A stretch of DNA of 41,630 nucleotides from Verrucomicrobiales bacterium. Lineage in GTDB: Bacteria > Verrucomicrobiota > Verrucomicrobiia > Limisphaerales > CAIMTB01. The stretch covers positions 1 to 41,630 of the forward strand of contig JAEUHG010000248.1 of the NCBI GenBank assembly GCA_016795425.1, given 5' to 3'. The notes beneath the pieces were generated by a model that saw nothing but the letters and a program-made list of their open reading frames with translations, did not search any database and was not told the origin of the DNA. Every line of letters starts with the position of its first letter. The first letter of the stretch is position 1. Below are positions 34,565 through 41,630 of the stretch, one piece after another. The position numbers were made by a program, and so were the translations under genes.

Positions 34565-36784
34565 ATGATGCATGCCGCTCTCTTGCTTTGCCTGGTGTTG
34601 GCAGGCGTTCACAGGTCAGCGCTGGCTCAGGTCGAATCGGCCATCTCCCAGTCTGCGGAACTGACGGAACGCGCACCCGCTCCTGCCTGGGAACGTCGAG
34701 AGATCGAAGGCTGGATCGTCCCGATCCGCCCAGCGTTGATCGAAGGCACGGAAGCCCAGGTCACGGAACGGGCGCTCACCTTGCTGCGCCAGCAGTTGAA
34801 AGAAATTCTCCGCGTGGTACCAGCCTCTGCCGCGAAAGAATTGCAGCGAGTGCCGCTCTTCTTCTCCCCGCCTTATCCCGGGCGGCAGCCCACCGCGGAG
34901 TATCATCCGGATGCCGGTTGGTTGCGCGCCAATGGGCGGGACGTTGCCATGGCGAAGGCTGTCGAGTTCAGCAATGTTCGGCAGTTTGAAGCCGAGATGA
35001 ATCGGATGCCGAACTTCACCCTGCACGAATTGGCGCACGCGTATCATGACAGGGTGTTGCCGCAGGGATTTGCCAACGCGGAAATCAAGGCCGCCTACGA
35101 ACGGGCCAGAACAAATGGGACGTATGACCGCGTCGAGCGCTGGTTTGGCAACGGCCGGCCCAACTCCTTTGAGCGTGCCTATGCGATGACGGATCCAATG
35201 GAGTACTTCGCGGAGACCAGCGAAGCCTTCTTCAGTCGGAACGACTTCTTTCCCTTCCGACACGACGAACTCAAGACACACGATCCGGTGATGTTCGCGC
35301 TGGTGGCTAGGTTGTGGGGCGCGACGACACCAATCGCCCGCGTCGCGGGATCGGAGGCGAGGTCCACTGCAGCGACCTCCGACGGTTTGATGGCGGATTC
35401 ACTCGTCCCGCGTCTGCGCGTCGGTGACAACCGTCGTTTCCTCGTCACGGAGGATGGAAATCCGTTCTTCTGGCTGGGCGACACGGCATGGGAGTTGTTT
35501 CATCGTCTCGACCGCACCGAAGCCGAACTCTACCTGGCCGACCGCGCCGCCAAAGGCTTCACCGTCATCCAGGCCGTCGCGCTTGCCGAGTTGGACGGGC
35601 TCAGTGAGCCCAATCGCCAGGGCGACCGTCCCCTGGTGGATGACGATCCCTCGCGTCCCTCGGTAAAGCCTGGCCCTGCCAACGACTACTGGGACTTCGT
35701 GGATGAGGTGATCGACTTGGCCGCCACGAAGGGTCTTCGCATCGGCTTTCTCCCCACGTGGGGCAAGTATGTCACTTCCTCGCCGTTCGACGGAAAGGTG
35801 GATGGCATTTTCAACGTGACGAACGCGGTGGCGTACGGACGCTTTCTCGGCCAGCGGTATCGCGACCGATCCAACCTGATTTGGATTCTGGGCGGCGACA
35901 AAGCGCCCTCCACGCCGGGTGCGGTGGCCGTGTGGCGCGCACTGGCACGAGGTATCACGGAGGGTGTCGCCGGTGGCAACGATGACGCGGTGCTGATGAC
36001 CTACCACACCGCCGGTCCTGGCCATGTGTCGGACTACCTGCATGACGAGCCGTGGCTGGATTTCACGTCGGTCCAATCGAGCCATGGCGATCTGGTGGAG
36101 AGCTGGCGGTTCATTGAGAAACACTGGGATCGGCAACCCGTCAAACCGGTCATCGACCTGGAATCGAGTTACCCGGACGCACTGATTCTCGCCGCCTGGC
36201 TGCCCGAATCCCTGCGCGCCCTCCATAAATCCACCCGGCCGTCCAATGACGACCACGCGCGGCGCGCGGCTTACTGGGCGGTGTTCGCGGGTGCCGCCGG
36301 CCACACCTATGGCCACAACTCGATCTGGCAGATGTACGCCCCGCCGCGAAAGCCGATCCTGTCGGCGCGGCTGACCTGGAAGGAGGCGCTCGACGCGCCC
36401 AGTGCGCGTCAGATGGGTTTGTTGCGGAGCCTCATGGAGTCGCGTCCATTCCTGAGCCAGGCGCCCGACCAGGCACTGATTGCCAGTCCGGTCGGTGAGG
36501 GAACGGATCATCTGCGCGCCTTGCGCGGTGATGGTTACGCGCTGATCTACACGCCAGTGGGCCAACCCTTTCGTGTGCACCTGGACCGATTCACCGGCAG
36601 GGAAGTGAAGGCGGGATGGTTTGACCCGCGAACAGGCCAAGTCACTGCCGCTGGACAGTTCGCGAACGATGGCAGCCGCGAGTTCGCGCCCCCCGGACCT
36701 CCCGGCGCCGGCCGCGACTGGGTGCTGGTGCTGGAGGATCCGCAACTCGACTTCAGACCGACAAGAGCCCCGTTCCGCCAATGA
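34565..36784 (+). CDS. Secreted zinc-metallopeptidase-like / DUF4038 (apiosidase-like) fusion
   Basis: This 739-residue protein has a signal peptide (~1-22). Residues ~45-255 carry the zincin motif HELAHAYHD (154-162) and a second acidic helix DPMEYFAETSEAFF (~210-223), with E213 or E217 as probable third ligand, an arrangement like ATLF-type metallopeptidases. Residues ~285-620 form a DUF4038 TIM barrel (GNPFFWLGDTAWELFHRL, RSNLIWILGGDKAPS, KPVIDLESSYPD), the family that includes GH140 apiosidases. Residues ~650-735 match the small beta domain usual after DUF4038 (GYALIYTPVGQPFRVHLDRFTG..AGWFDPRTG). Both catalytic halves look intact. The fusion is unusual. Two adjacent ATGs (34565, 34568) are possible starts. 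Confidence 0.85.
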   Translation: MMHAALLLCLVLAGVHRSALAQVESAISQSAELTERAPAPAWERREIEGWIVPIRPALIEGTEAQVTERALTLLRQQLKEILRVVPASAAKELQRVPLFFSPPYPGRQPTAEYHPDAGWLRANGRDVAMAKAVEFSNVRQFEAEMNRMPNFTLHELAHAYHDRVLPQGFANAEIKAAYERARTNGTYDRVERWFGNGRPNSFERAYAMTDPMEYFAETSEAFFSRNDFFPFRHDELKTHDPVMFALVARLWGATTPIARVAGSEARSTAATSDGLMADSLVPRLRVGDNRRFLVTEDGNPFFWLGDTAWELFHRLDRTEAELYLADRAAKGFTVIQAVALAELDGLSEPNRQGDRPLVDDDPSRPSVKPGPANDYWDFVDEVIDLAATKGLRIGFLPTWGKYVTSSPFDGKVDGIFNVTNAVAYGRFLGQRYRDRSNLIWILGGDKAPSTPGAVAVWRALARGITEGVAGGNDDAVLMTYHTAGPGHVSDYLHDEPWLDFTSVQSSHGDLVESWRFIEKHWDRQPVKPVIDLESSYPDALILAAWLPESLRALHKSTRPSNDDHARRAAYWAVFAGAAGHTYGHNSIWQMYAPPRKPILSARLTWKEALDAPSARQMGLLRSLMESRPFLSQAPDQALIASPVGEGTDHLRALRGDGYALIYTPVGQPFRVHLDRFTGREVKAGWFDPRTGQVTAAGQFANDGSREFAPPGPPGAGRDWVLVLEDPQLDFRPTRAPFRQ

Positions 36785-36881
36785 AAATCGCCCGCATCTG
36801 GCAGTTCTCCATGGCGCCAAGGGCCAGGCATACCGACCGGCCCCCTTCGTGGGAATGCAGTTCAAATCCTGCCCCTTGATC

Positions 36882-37742
36882 ATGAAACGCTACCTTGCCG
36901 TCATCTTGATGTGGCCCGGATTGGCCTTCGCTCAGTCGGCTGACTGGCAGCAAGTCATCTGGCGCGAGCCCCAGGTGCGGTATCTGATGGCGGATATGAC
37001 CCTAGGCGGGAACGTGGCGCTTTACCGAGACTACGCCACCCGGGAGAAGGACCCCGATTCCATCGAAGCCCTTCGGCTTTGGGATGCCGGGGCGCGTGTG
37101 GTGAATACGAACGAGTTCGAGCGCCGCTGGCTGACGAACAAGTTCGGCCGGGACGGGCGCGTGATGCGTATCGTCCATCGGGGCACGGATCGCACCATCA
37201 CCGGAAACGAAGTGCTGCTGTCGAGTGACTTCCTGATTCACCAGGCCTCCGTGCGCATCGCGTTGGCCGAACTGACCTTGGGTCGACCCGTCGCCACGTT
37301 GCAGGGGGCGATGGCAAATCCCGAAGTTGCCGAAGCGGTGCGGCGCTGGACGTCGGGGTGCCGGGTTGTGAACACGAATCTGTTCGAGGCCCGCGGCTCC
37401 GGCTCCGATCGCCGACTTTACTTCCGCAACACCGACCGTCTCCTGGATCCATTCTTCATCCGGTTGAATTCGGACGTTCCCTACCCGGAAACCAATGTGC
37501 GCTACTTCATGACTGACATCGCGCTGGGAGGCAGCATCGAGTTCGACCGCGCCGCGGCCGAGCGCGACCACGAAATGGGCTGCCTGGAAGCCGTTCGTCG
37601 CACGGAGGAGGGATTCAAGGTCCTCAACCTCGACCAATTCGAGCGCCAGCGAGTCGACGGCAAGACACTCATCACCCGCAAAGGTTCCAGTCGACGAATC
37701 AGCGGCATGGAGGTCCAACTCAGTTCCGATCTCGTTCCGTAG
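36882..37742 (+). CDS. Secreted protein of three tandem ~80-residue repeats, unknown family
   Basis: This 286-residue protein has a signal peptide (MKRYLAVILMWPGLAFAQS). The mature part is three repeats: ~32-116, ~124-199 and ~206-284. Each begins VRYxMxDxxLGG (VRYLMADMTLGG, VRIALAELTLGR, VRYFMTDIALGG), continues through an acidic helix with EALRLW/EAVRRW/EAVRRT, then RVVNTNEFE/RVVNTNLFE/KVLNLDQFE, and closes with LLSSD/RLNSD/QLSSD. I recognise no domain. ATG 36882 gives the signal peptide; the frame is open further upstream without support. It sits 97 bp after the metallopeptidase/DUF4038 gene and 91 bp before the SGNH gene, so it probably belongs to the same transcription unit. Confidence 0.8.
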   Translation: MKRYLAVILMWPGLAFAQSADWQQVIWREPQVRYLMADMTLGGNVALYRDYATREKDPDSIEALRLWDAGARVVNTNEFERRWLTNKFGRDGRVMRIVHRGTDRTITGNEVLLSSDFLIHQASVRIALAELTLGRPVATLQGAMANPEVAEAVRRWTSGCRVVNTNLFEARGSGSDRRLYFRNTDRLLDPFFIRLNSDVPYPETNVRYFMTDIALGGSIEFDRAAAERDHEMGCLEAVRRTEEGFKVLNLDQFERQRVDGKTLITRKGSSRRISGMEVQLSSDLVP

Positions 37743-37833
37743 ATTTCTTCCTCCCATTCGCCTCCCAATTTCCAGGCATTCTGACGAACCTCGCCGAAGA
37801 CGACGGGGCGTGGGTGCTCGAAAGCGGTTTCCC

Positions 37834-39291
37834 ATGATGAATTCAACTCATCGATCGTTCTTCCCGGCTGTGCCAGTCGGGTTTCTGGCGATGATCCTCG
37901 CCTGGGCTTCCCCGGTTTCCGCCCTCGCGAAGGAGTATCCACCCACGCAATTCCCTGACTCCAGCGGTTGGGGGCGCCACCTCCAACGCACCCTGCGGCT
38001 CCTGGCCACCAGCACGCCGGAAAGACGAAACACCGTTCGCATCCTGTTCTATGGCCAGAGCATCACCGAGCAACGGTGGACGAAGCTGGTGGAGGATGAC
38101 TTGCGACGCCGATTTCCGCACGCGCATCTCGTGGTTGAAAATCGCGCGCTCGGCGGCTTCGCCTCGCAGATGCTCGTGAAGACGGCGGAGACGGACCTGT
38201 ATCCGTTTCAACCCGACCTGCTGATCTTCCACGTCTACGGCGCCCATGACAAATACGAGGACATCCTTCGTCGCGTGCGCGAGCGCACCACGGCGGAAAT
38301 CCTGATGCAGAACGATCACGTCACCAAACCGGAGCATCTCACCGAGGAAACCGATCCCGCCAAACTACCTCCAGCCGGCAAACATTGGGACCAGTTCATG
38401 AACCACAACTGGCTGCCGACGCTGGCCCGGAAGTACGACGCTGAACTGTGCGACCAGCGCTCCTTGTGGAAGGACTACCTCGCGGCGAACCGTCTCGAGC
38501 CGAAGTCGCTGCTGAGCGACGGGGTGCACCTCAACGAGCACGGCGAATGGCTGATGGCGGAATGTGTCAAAGCCTACCTGCGCTACGATCCGAAATTGGG
38601 CCCGTCGCCCGCCGACGCCTGGGTGAAGACCTGGGAGGTGGGTAAAGACGTTCATTGGCGGGATGGCCGGTTGCGGCTCGAGTTCGAGGGCAGCCGCGTG
38701 GACGTGGTGCGTCGCGCGGGCGCCGCTTCCGCAGCGATCGTTCGCCTGGATGGATCCAAGCCTTCCGAGTTTTCTGAACTCTATGCCTTCACCCGCGCCG
38801 TCACGAAACCCGAAGGCAAGTGGCCGGTGAAATGGCCGGTCATCGCGCCGATCACTTCCAAGGCCCCCTTGCTCATCGAGGATTGGACGCTCGCCGTGAC
38901 GAAGGATGCCACGAGCGATCAGGCCTTCAGCTTCACACTCGCGGGCTCGAAGACAGGCCCGGACGGCGCGGGTCGCAGCGTGGAGCGATTCGTCTCCGAA
39001 TCCGGCCGGGTCGTCATCGAGACCAACGATTGGAACGTGCCTTACGCGCTCGGTCTGGCTGGCATCAAACCCATTCCGGAGAAGTTCGAGGTGCGATGGA
39101 ACGTCGAGCCGCGCTTTGTGGATGAGATCACGCCGACCGCCATCGATGATCCCGCGACGGAGGGCGTCCTGACGCTCGCGCACGGGCTTCCCAACACCCG
39201 GCACACTCTCGAGATCCTCAGCACCGACGGAGCCTCGGTGGCGGCCATTCGGGTGTATCGTCCGCCGTTGGGACGTAAGGATGCTCAGTGA
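37834..39291 (+). CDS. Secreted SGNH/GDSL-type hydrolase
   Basis: This protein of about 485 residues has a signal peptide (VGFLAMILAWASPVSALA). The SGNH hydrolase core lies at about 45-260. Block I is RILFYGQSITEQRW (nucleophile Ser). A Gly-rich block II is NRALGGFASQML. Block III is FHVYGAHDKYEDIL, where His stands at the position of the usual Asn. Block V is DGVHLNEHGEWLMAE, giving the catalytic Asp and His. Members deacylate carbohydrates or act on esters. The C-terminal ~220 residues (LRLEFEGSRVDVVRRAG...) form an unrecognised beta-rich region. Two adjacent ATGs (37834, 37837) fit as start; ATG 37810 is also in frame. It is likely an accessory esterase of the polysaccharide cluster. Confidence 0.85.
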   Translation: MMNSTHRSFFPAVPVGFLAMILAWASPVSALAKEYPPTQFPDSSGWGRHLQRTLRLLATSTPERRNTVRILFYGQSITEQRWTKLVEDDLRRRFPHAHLVVENRALGGFASQMLVKTAETDLYPFQPDLLIFHVYGAHDKYEDILRRVRERTTAEILMQNDHVTKPEHLTEETDPAKLPPAGKHWDQFMNHNWLPTLARKYDAELCDQRSLWKDYLAANRLEPKSLLSDGVHLNEHGEWLMAECVKAYLRYDPKLGPSPADAWVKTWEVGKDVHWRDGRLRLEFEGSRVDVVRRAGAASAAIVRLDGSKPSEFSELYAFTRAVTKPEGKWPVKWPVIAPITSKAPLLIEDWTLAVTKDATSDQAFSFTLAGSKTGPDGAGRSVERFVSESGRVVIETNDWNVPYALGLAGIKPIPEKFEVRWNVEPRFVDEITPTAIDDPATEGVLTLAHGLPNTRHTLEILSTDGASVAAIRVYRPPLGRKDAQ

Positions 39292-39388
39292 TCCCGCGCC
39301 AGGTCTGAATTCAGGAGAGAGGCGGCACGGAAGAGGCCCGCACCGGTGGTCGAATCCAACTCCATCCAATCCAACCAATAGACTCGCC

Positions 39389-40723
39389 ATGAAGACTCTC
39401 CATCGTCGCCGGTTCATCCAGACCAGGGCACTGGCTGGAGCGGCTGGAATGGGAGGTTTGGTCGCCAGCCTCGGGTTGGCTTGGGCTCTGGTTGCGCAGG
39501 CTTCCCACGTTGCCATTGAACGGCGGGGCGAAGGCTGGCGGTTGTACCGCGATGAGGAGCCCATTCTCCTTCGGGGCGCGGTGGGTTGGTCCCGTTTTGA
39601 CGCCCTGGCTGCCGCCGGCGCCAACGCGGTTCGGGTTGGGGCACAGCGCCAGCACCTCGACCAGGCCGGCCGTTTCGGCCTGGGTGCCCTGGTGGGATTG
39701 CCTCTGGGCCTCCCGCGGGTGGGCTTCGATTACACCGACGCTGCCAAGGTTGCGAACCAGCGAGAACGGATTCGTCAGTTGGTGCTCGAGTTGAAGGACC
39801 ACTCGTCCGTGTGGCTCTGGGCCATCGGCAACGAACCGACGATCTTCGCCACACCTCAACAACGGGAGACGCTGTGGAAGGAAGTCAACCGCATCGCCGA
39901 GATGATCCATTCGCTCGATGCGCATCACCCCGTCATCACCGTCGTGGGCGGAGAACAATGGAAGGAGCACCTTGGAGAATTGGACGCGTTCTGCCCCGAC
40001 CTCGACGCCGTGGGGATCAACGCCTACGCCGATATGCTGTCGTTGCCCGAGGCGCTCGCGCGCCAGGGCTGGAAGCGGCCCTACCTCATTACCGAGTTCG
40101 GCCCGCGAGGACACTGGCAGGTGGAACGGAACGCCTGGAAGGCGCGGTTGGAAGACCACAGTACCGCCAAAGCGGACTTCTACCGTCAGGCCTACGAACA
40201 TGCCGTTAAGGATCGCCCGCAGTGTCTCGGCTCGTTCGCCTTTCTCTGGGGCTGGAAGATGGAAAAGACCCACACCTGGTACGGAATGTTCCTCGAGGAC
40301 GGAAGTCGCACCGCCGCCGTGGACGTGATGACACACCTGTGGCAGGGACGTTGGCCCACCAATCGGTGCCCGTTGCTGGCGCCGGTCGCCGTCACCATCG
40401 CCGCCACGGAAGGCGGCGCCCGCGGCGACGTCGGTACATTCCGGCCGGGCGAGATCCTGCAGGTCCGCGTTTCCGTCTCGGATCCCGAAGCCGACGCCCT
40501 GAACGTGACCTGGGATTTGCGCCGTGATGTGGCGGATGATCCGCGCGTGGGCGGCGATCATGAACCCCTCGAACCACCCATCGCCGGTGCGGTGCTGGAA
40601 TCCTCCGGGGAGCGCGCGCGCCTGCGACTGCCCTCGTCGCCCGGCCGATATCGCGTGTTTGTCTATGTCCGTGACCCGCACGGCGGCGCCGCCACTGCCA
40701 ACGTTCCATTGTTGTGTCAATGA
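39389..40723 (+). CDS. Tat-exported GH2-type TIM-barrel glycoside hydrolase
   Basis: This 444-residue protein starts at ATG 39389 with a twin-arginine signal (HRRRFIQTRALAGAAGMGGLVASLGLA). The barrel resembles the GH2 C-terminal catalytic domain. It has GANAVRVGAQRQHLDQAGRFGL, the acid/base Glu in SVWLWAIGNEPT, the segment DAVGINAYADML and the nucleophile Glu in PYLITEFGPRG. The N-terminal GH2 sandwich and Ig domains are absent. A C-terminal beta domain (~355-444; LQVRVSVSDPEADALNVTWDLRRDV) resembles the Sde0182-like domain of the DUF1593 protein. Tat export suggests folding or cofactor assembly before secretion. The substrate is unknown; the context suggests plant or algal polysaccharide. 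Confidence 0.82.
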   Translation: MKTLHRRRFIQTRALAGAAGMGGLVASLGLAWALVAQASHVAIERRGEGWRLYRDEEPILLRGAVGWSRFDALAAAGANAVRVGAQRQHLDQAGRFGLGALVGLPLGLPRVGFDYTDAAKVANQRERIRQLVLELKDHSSVWLWAIGNEPTIFATPQQRETLWKEVNRIAEMIHSLDAHHPVITVVGGEQWKEHLGELDAFCPDLDAVGINAYADMLSLPEALARQGWKRPYLITEFGPRGHWQVERNAWKARLEDHSTAKADFYRQAYEHAVKDRPQCLGSFAFLWGWKMEKTHTWYGMFLEDGSRTAAVDVMTHLWQGRWPTNRCPLLAPVAVTIAATEGGARGDVGTFRPGEILQVRVSVSDPEADALNVTWDLRRDVADDPRVGGDHEPLEPPIAGAVLESSGERARLRLPSSPGRYRVFVYVRDPHGGAATANVPLLCQ

Positions 40724-40779
40724 AACCGAGCCCGGTACTAAGGCGCGCAGACTCTCCATGAACAGTTGGACCCCGCACA

Positions 40780-40864
40780 CCTCGTCGCAGCGCGACGAGG
40801 GCTACCTGACTGAATCTCATTCCAATCCAGGTAGGCCCTGTCGCGCTGCGACAGGGCAATCCCG
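40780..40864 (-). repeat. 85-bp double-hairpin REP/BIME-like element, copy B
   Basis: This is the inverted copy of 26104-26188. The hairpins are 40780-40800 (CCTCGTCGC/GCGACGAGG, loop AGC) and 40835-40857 (GCCCTGTCGC/GCGACAGGGC, loop GCT). In this copy the spacer ends also pair (CTACCTG/CAGGTAG, 40802-40808 with 40828-40834), allowing a three-stem structure. Confidence 0.85.
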
Positions 40865-40916
40865 TCATGGTTCATCGTCCCGATACGTGTCCAAATTCTG
40901 GAGAACGCTCCTCTCC

Positions 40917-41630
40917 ATGAAACACCCGCTGTTCCTCGCCCTACTGGCCTTCATCCAGGCTCACGGAAGTGTCGCGCAGACGGTACCGCGCTTCGACCAG
41001 TCCGCGCGCGTGGTGGATCGCTTCGACTTCCTCGAAATCACCCTCACCCTCCCTGAGCCGCCGCCCGGAAATCCATTTCTGGACGCGAGCATGCAAGGAG
41101 TCTTCCAGCAGGTCGCGAATCCGGAACCATCGACGTCAATGACCCCGTGGACGGTGGACGGCTTCTGCGACGACGAGGGCGGACGGGTATTTCGACTCCG
41201 ATTCATGCCCATGGTGGCCGGGAAGCACACCTATAGCGTCTCGTTTCGCAGCGGCGCCACTGAATGGAAGCACGTGGGCAAGTTCACCGCGCGCACCGGC
41301 AGGCGCCGCGGCCTAGTCGTGCGCGATCCCGAGTATCCGACTCACTTCAAGTGGTCCGGTGATGGTCGGCATTTCTTCTACCATTCGACCACCGCTTACT
41401 GGCTGCTCGGATTCCGTGACGACAGCGTGATTCGCGAGAGTCTGGACCGTCTGGACCTTCTTGGCGTCAACCGCATCCGCGTCGCCCTAAGCGGACGCAC
41501 ACGGTCGGGGATGCGTTGGAAGGAGCCCATGATCGTCAGCAACGATGACTTTCAATACCGACTCGAACCCTGGCCGGCGGCCCGCCCCCACGACATCGAA
41601 GACCCGGGGTACGATGTGACGCGGTTCAAC
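40917..41630 (+). CDS. Secreted DUF5060/DUF4038 glycoside hydrolase-like protein, 3'-truncated by the window
   Basis: An open frame begins at ATG 40917 and runs off the window end after 238 codons. It starts with a signal peptide (MKHPLFLALLAFIQAHGSVAQ). Residues ~25-135 match a DUF5060 beta sandwich (VDRFDFLEITLTL ... DGFCDDEGGRVFRLRFMPMVAGKHTYSV). A DUF4038-type barrel follows from ~150 (HFFYHSTTAYWLLGFRDDSVIRESLDRLDLLGVNRIRV). This is the usual order in the family. It is the last visible member of the secreted-hydrolase cluster and lies directly after the REP-like copy B. Confidence 0.82.
   Translation, partial: MKHPLFLALLAFIQAHGSVAQTVPRFDQSARVVDRFDFLEITLTLPEPPPGNPFLDASMQGVFQQVANPEPSTSMTPWTVDGFCDDEGGRVFRLRFMPMVAGKHTYSVSFRSGATEWKHVGKFTARTGRRRGLVVRDPEYPTHFKWSGDGRHFFYHSTTAYWLLGFRDDSVIRESLDRLDLLGVNRIRVALSGRTRSGMRWKEPMIVSNDDFQYRLEPWPAARPHDIEDPGYDVTRFN

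Noticed and set aside
35399..36883. 494-codon open frame on the minus strand
   Set aside because: It is antisense to the DUF4038 domain and has only arginine-rich shadow sequence.
25813..40864. Insertion sequence carrying the repeats
   Set aside because: No transposase gene, terminal inverted repeats with target duplications, or integrase is present. The repeats look non-autonomous.

Overview
The window looks like a chromosomal segment of a Verrucomicrobiota bacterium, probably Limisphaerales/Pedosphaeraceae-like. The reasons are its high G+C content, genes that mostly lack Shine-Dalgarno sites, Reg_prop/Y_Y_Y sensor kinases, and many secreted proteins of the DUF1593, GxGYxYP, DUF4038 and LVIVD families. 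A short beta-sandwich-like module with an ExSxDLxxW signature also recurs in several secreted proteins. This assignment comes from reading the sequence only; no search was run. I saw no tRNA, rRNA, CRISPR array, phage gene or transposase.

Left part (1-14.3 kb): the window opens inside a fused SpmA/SpmB-type membrane protein. A long minus-strand series follows. In its own transcription order it contains acetolactate synthase ilvB, a 14-repeat Reg_prop sensor kinase, its LuxR-type response regulator, a giant secreted LVIVD beta-propeller protein, an AIM24/TIGR00266 protein and a LOG-family nucleotide hydrolase. Upstream of ilvB lies a well-formed transcription attenuator. It has a predicted promoter, an apparently leaderless 27-codon leader peptide containing Leu-Glu-Leu-Val-Val-Val, and a terminator with a nine-T tract. 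A second strong terminator follows ilvB.

Middle part (14.3-28.6 kb): a Tat-exported Rieske protein, an Ig-domain secreted protein, GTP cyclohydrolase FolE2, a secreted endonuclease/exonuclease/phosphatase-type enzyme, and a CBS-domain protein overlapping a GxGYxYP protein (GTGA). Next come a small basic disordered exported protein overlapping a receiver-only regulator (ATGA), a histidine kinase with a sigma-54 activator, and a double-hotdog MaoC-like protein followed by a fatty acid desaturase.

Right part (28.7-41.6 kb): a run of secreted proteins resembling a polysaccharide-degradation locus without SusC/D. It holds a DUF1593 protein, a secreted rhodanese on the opposite strand, a 951-residue CBM-bearing probable glycosidase, a zinc-metallopeptidase/DUF4038 fusion, a secreted protein made of three copies of an unrecognised ~80-residue repeat, an SGNH hydrolase, a Tat-exported GH2-type TIM-barrel enzyme, and a DUF5060/DUF4038 protein cut by the window end.

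Intergenic DNA is rich in structured repeats. There is a gapless 156-bp repeat pair (25.9 and 34.1 kb), an 85-bp double-hairpin REP/BIME-like pair in inverted orientation (26.1 and 40.8 kb), a short palindromic hairpin at 12.0 and 22.65 kb, and a 77-nt inverted repeat near 1.6 kb. The best candidates for new biology are the ilvB attenuator, the two repeat families, the three-repeat domain and the metallopeptidase-apiosidase-like fusion.
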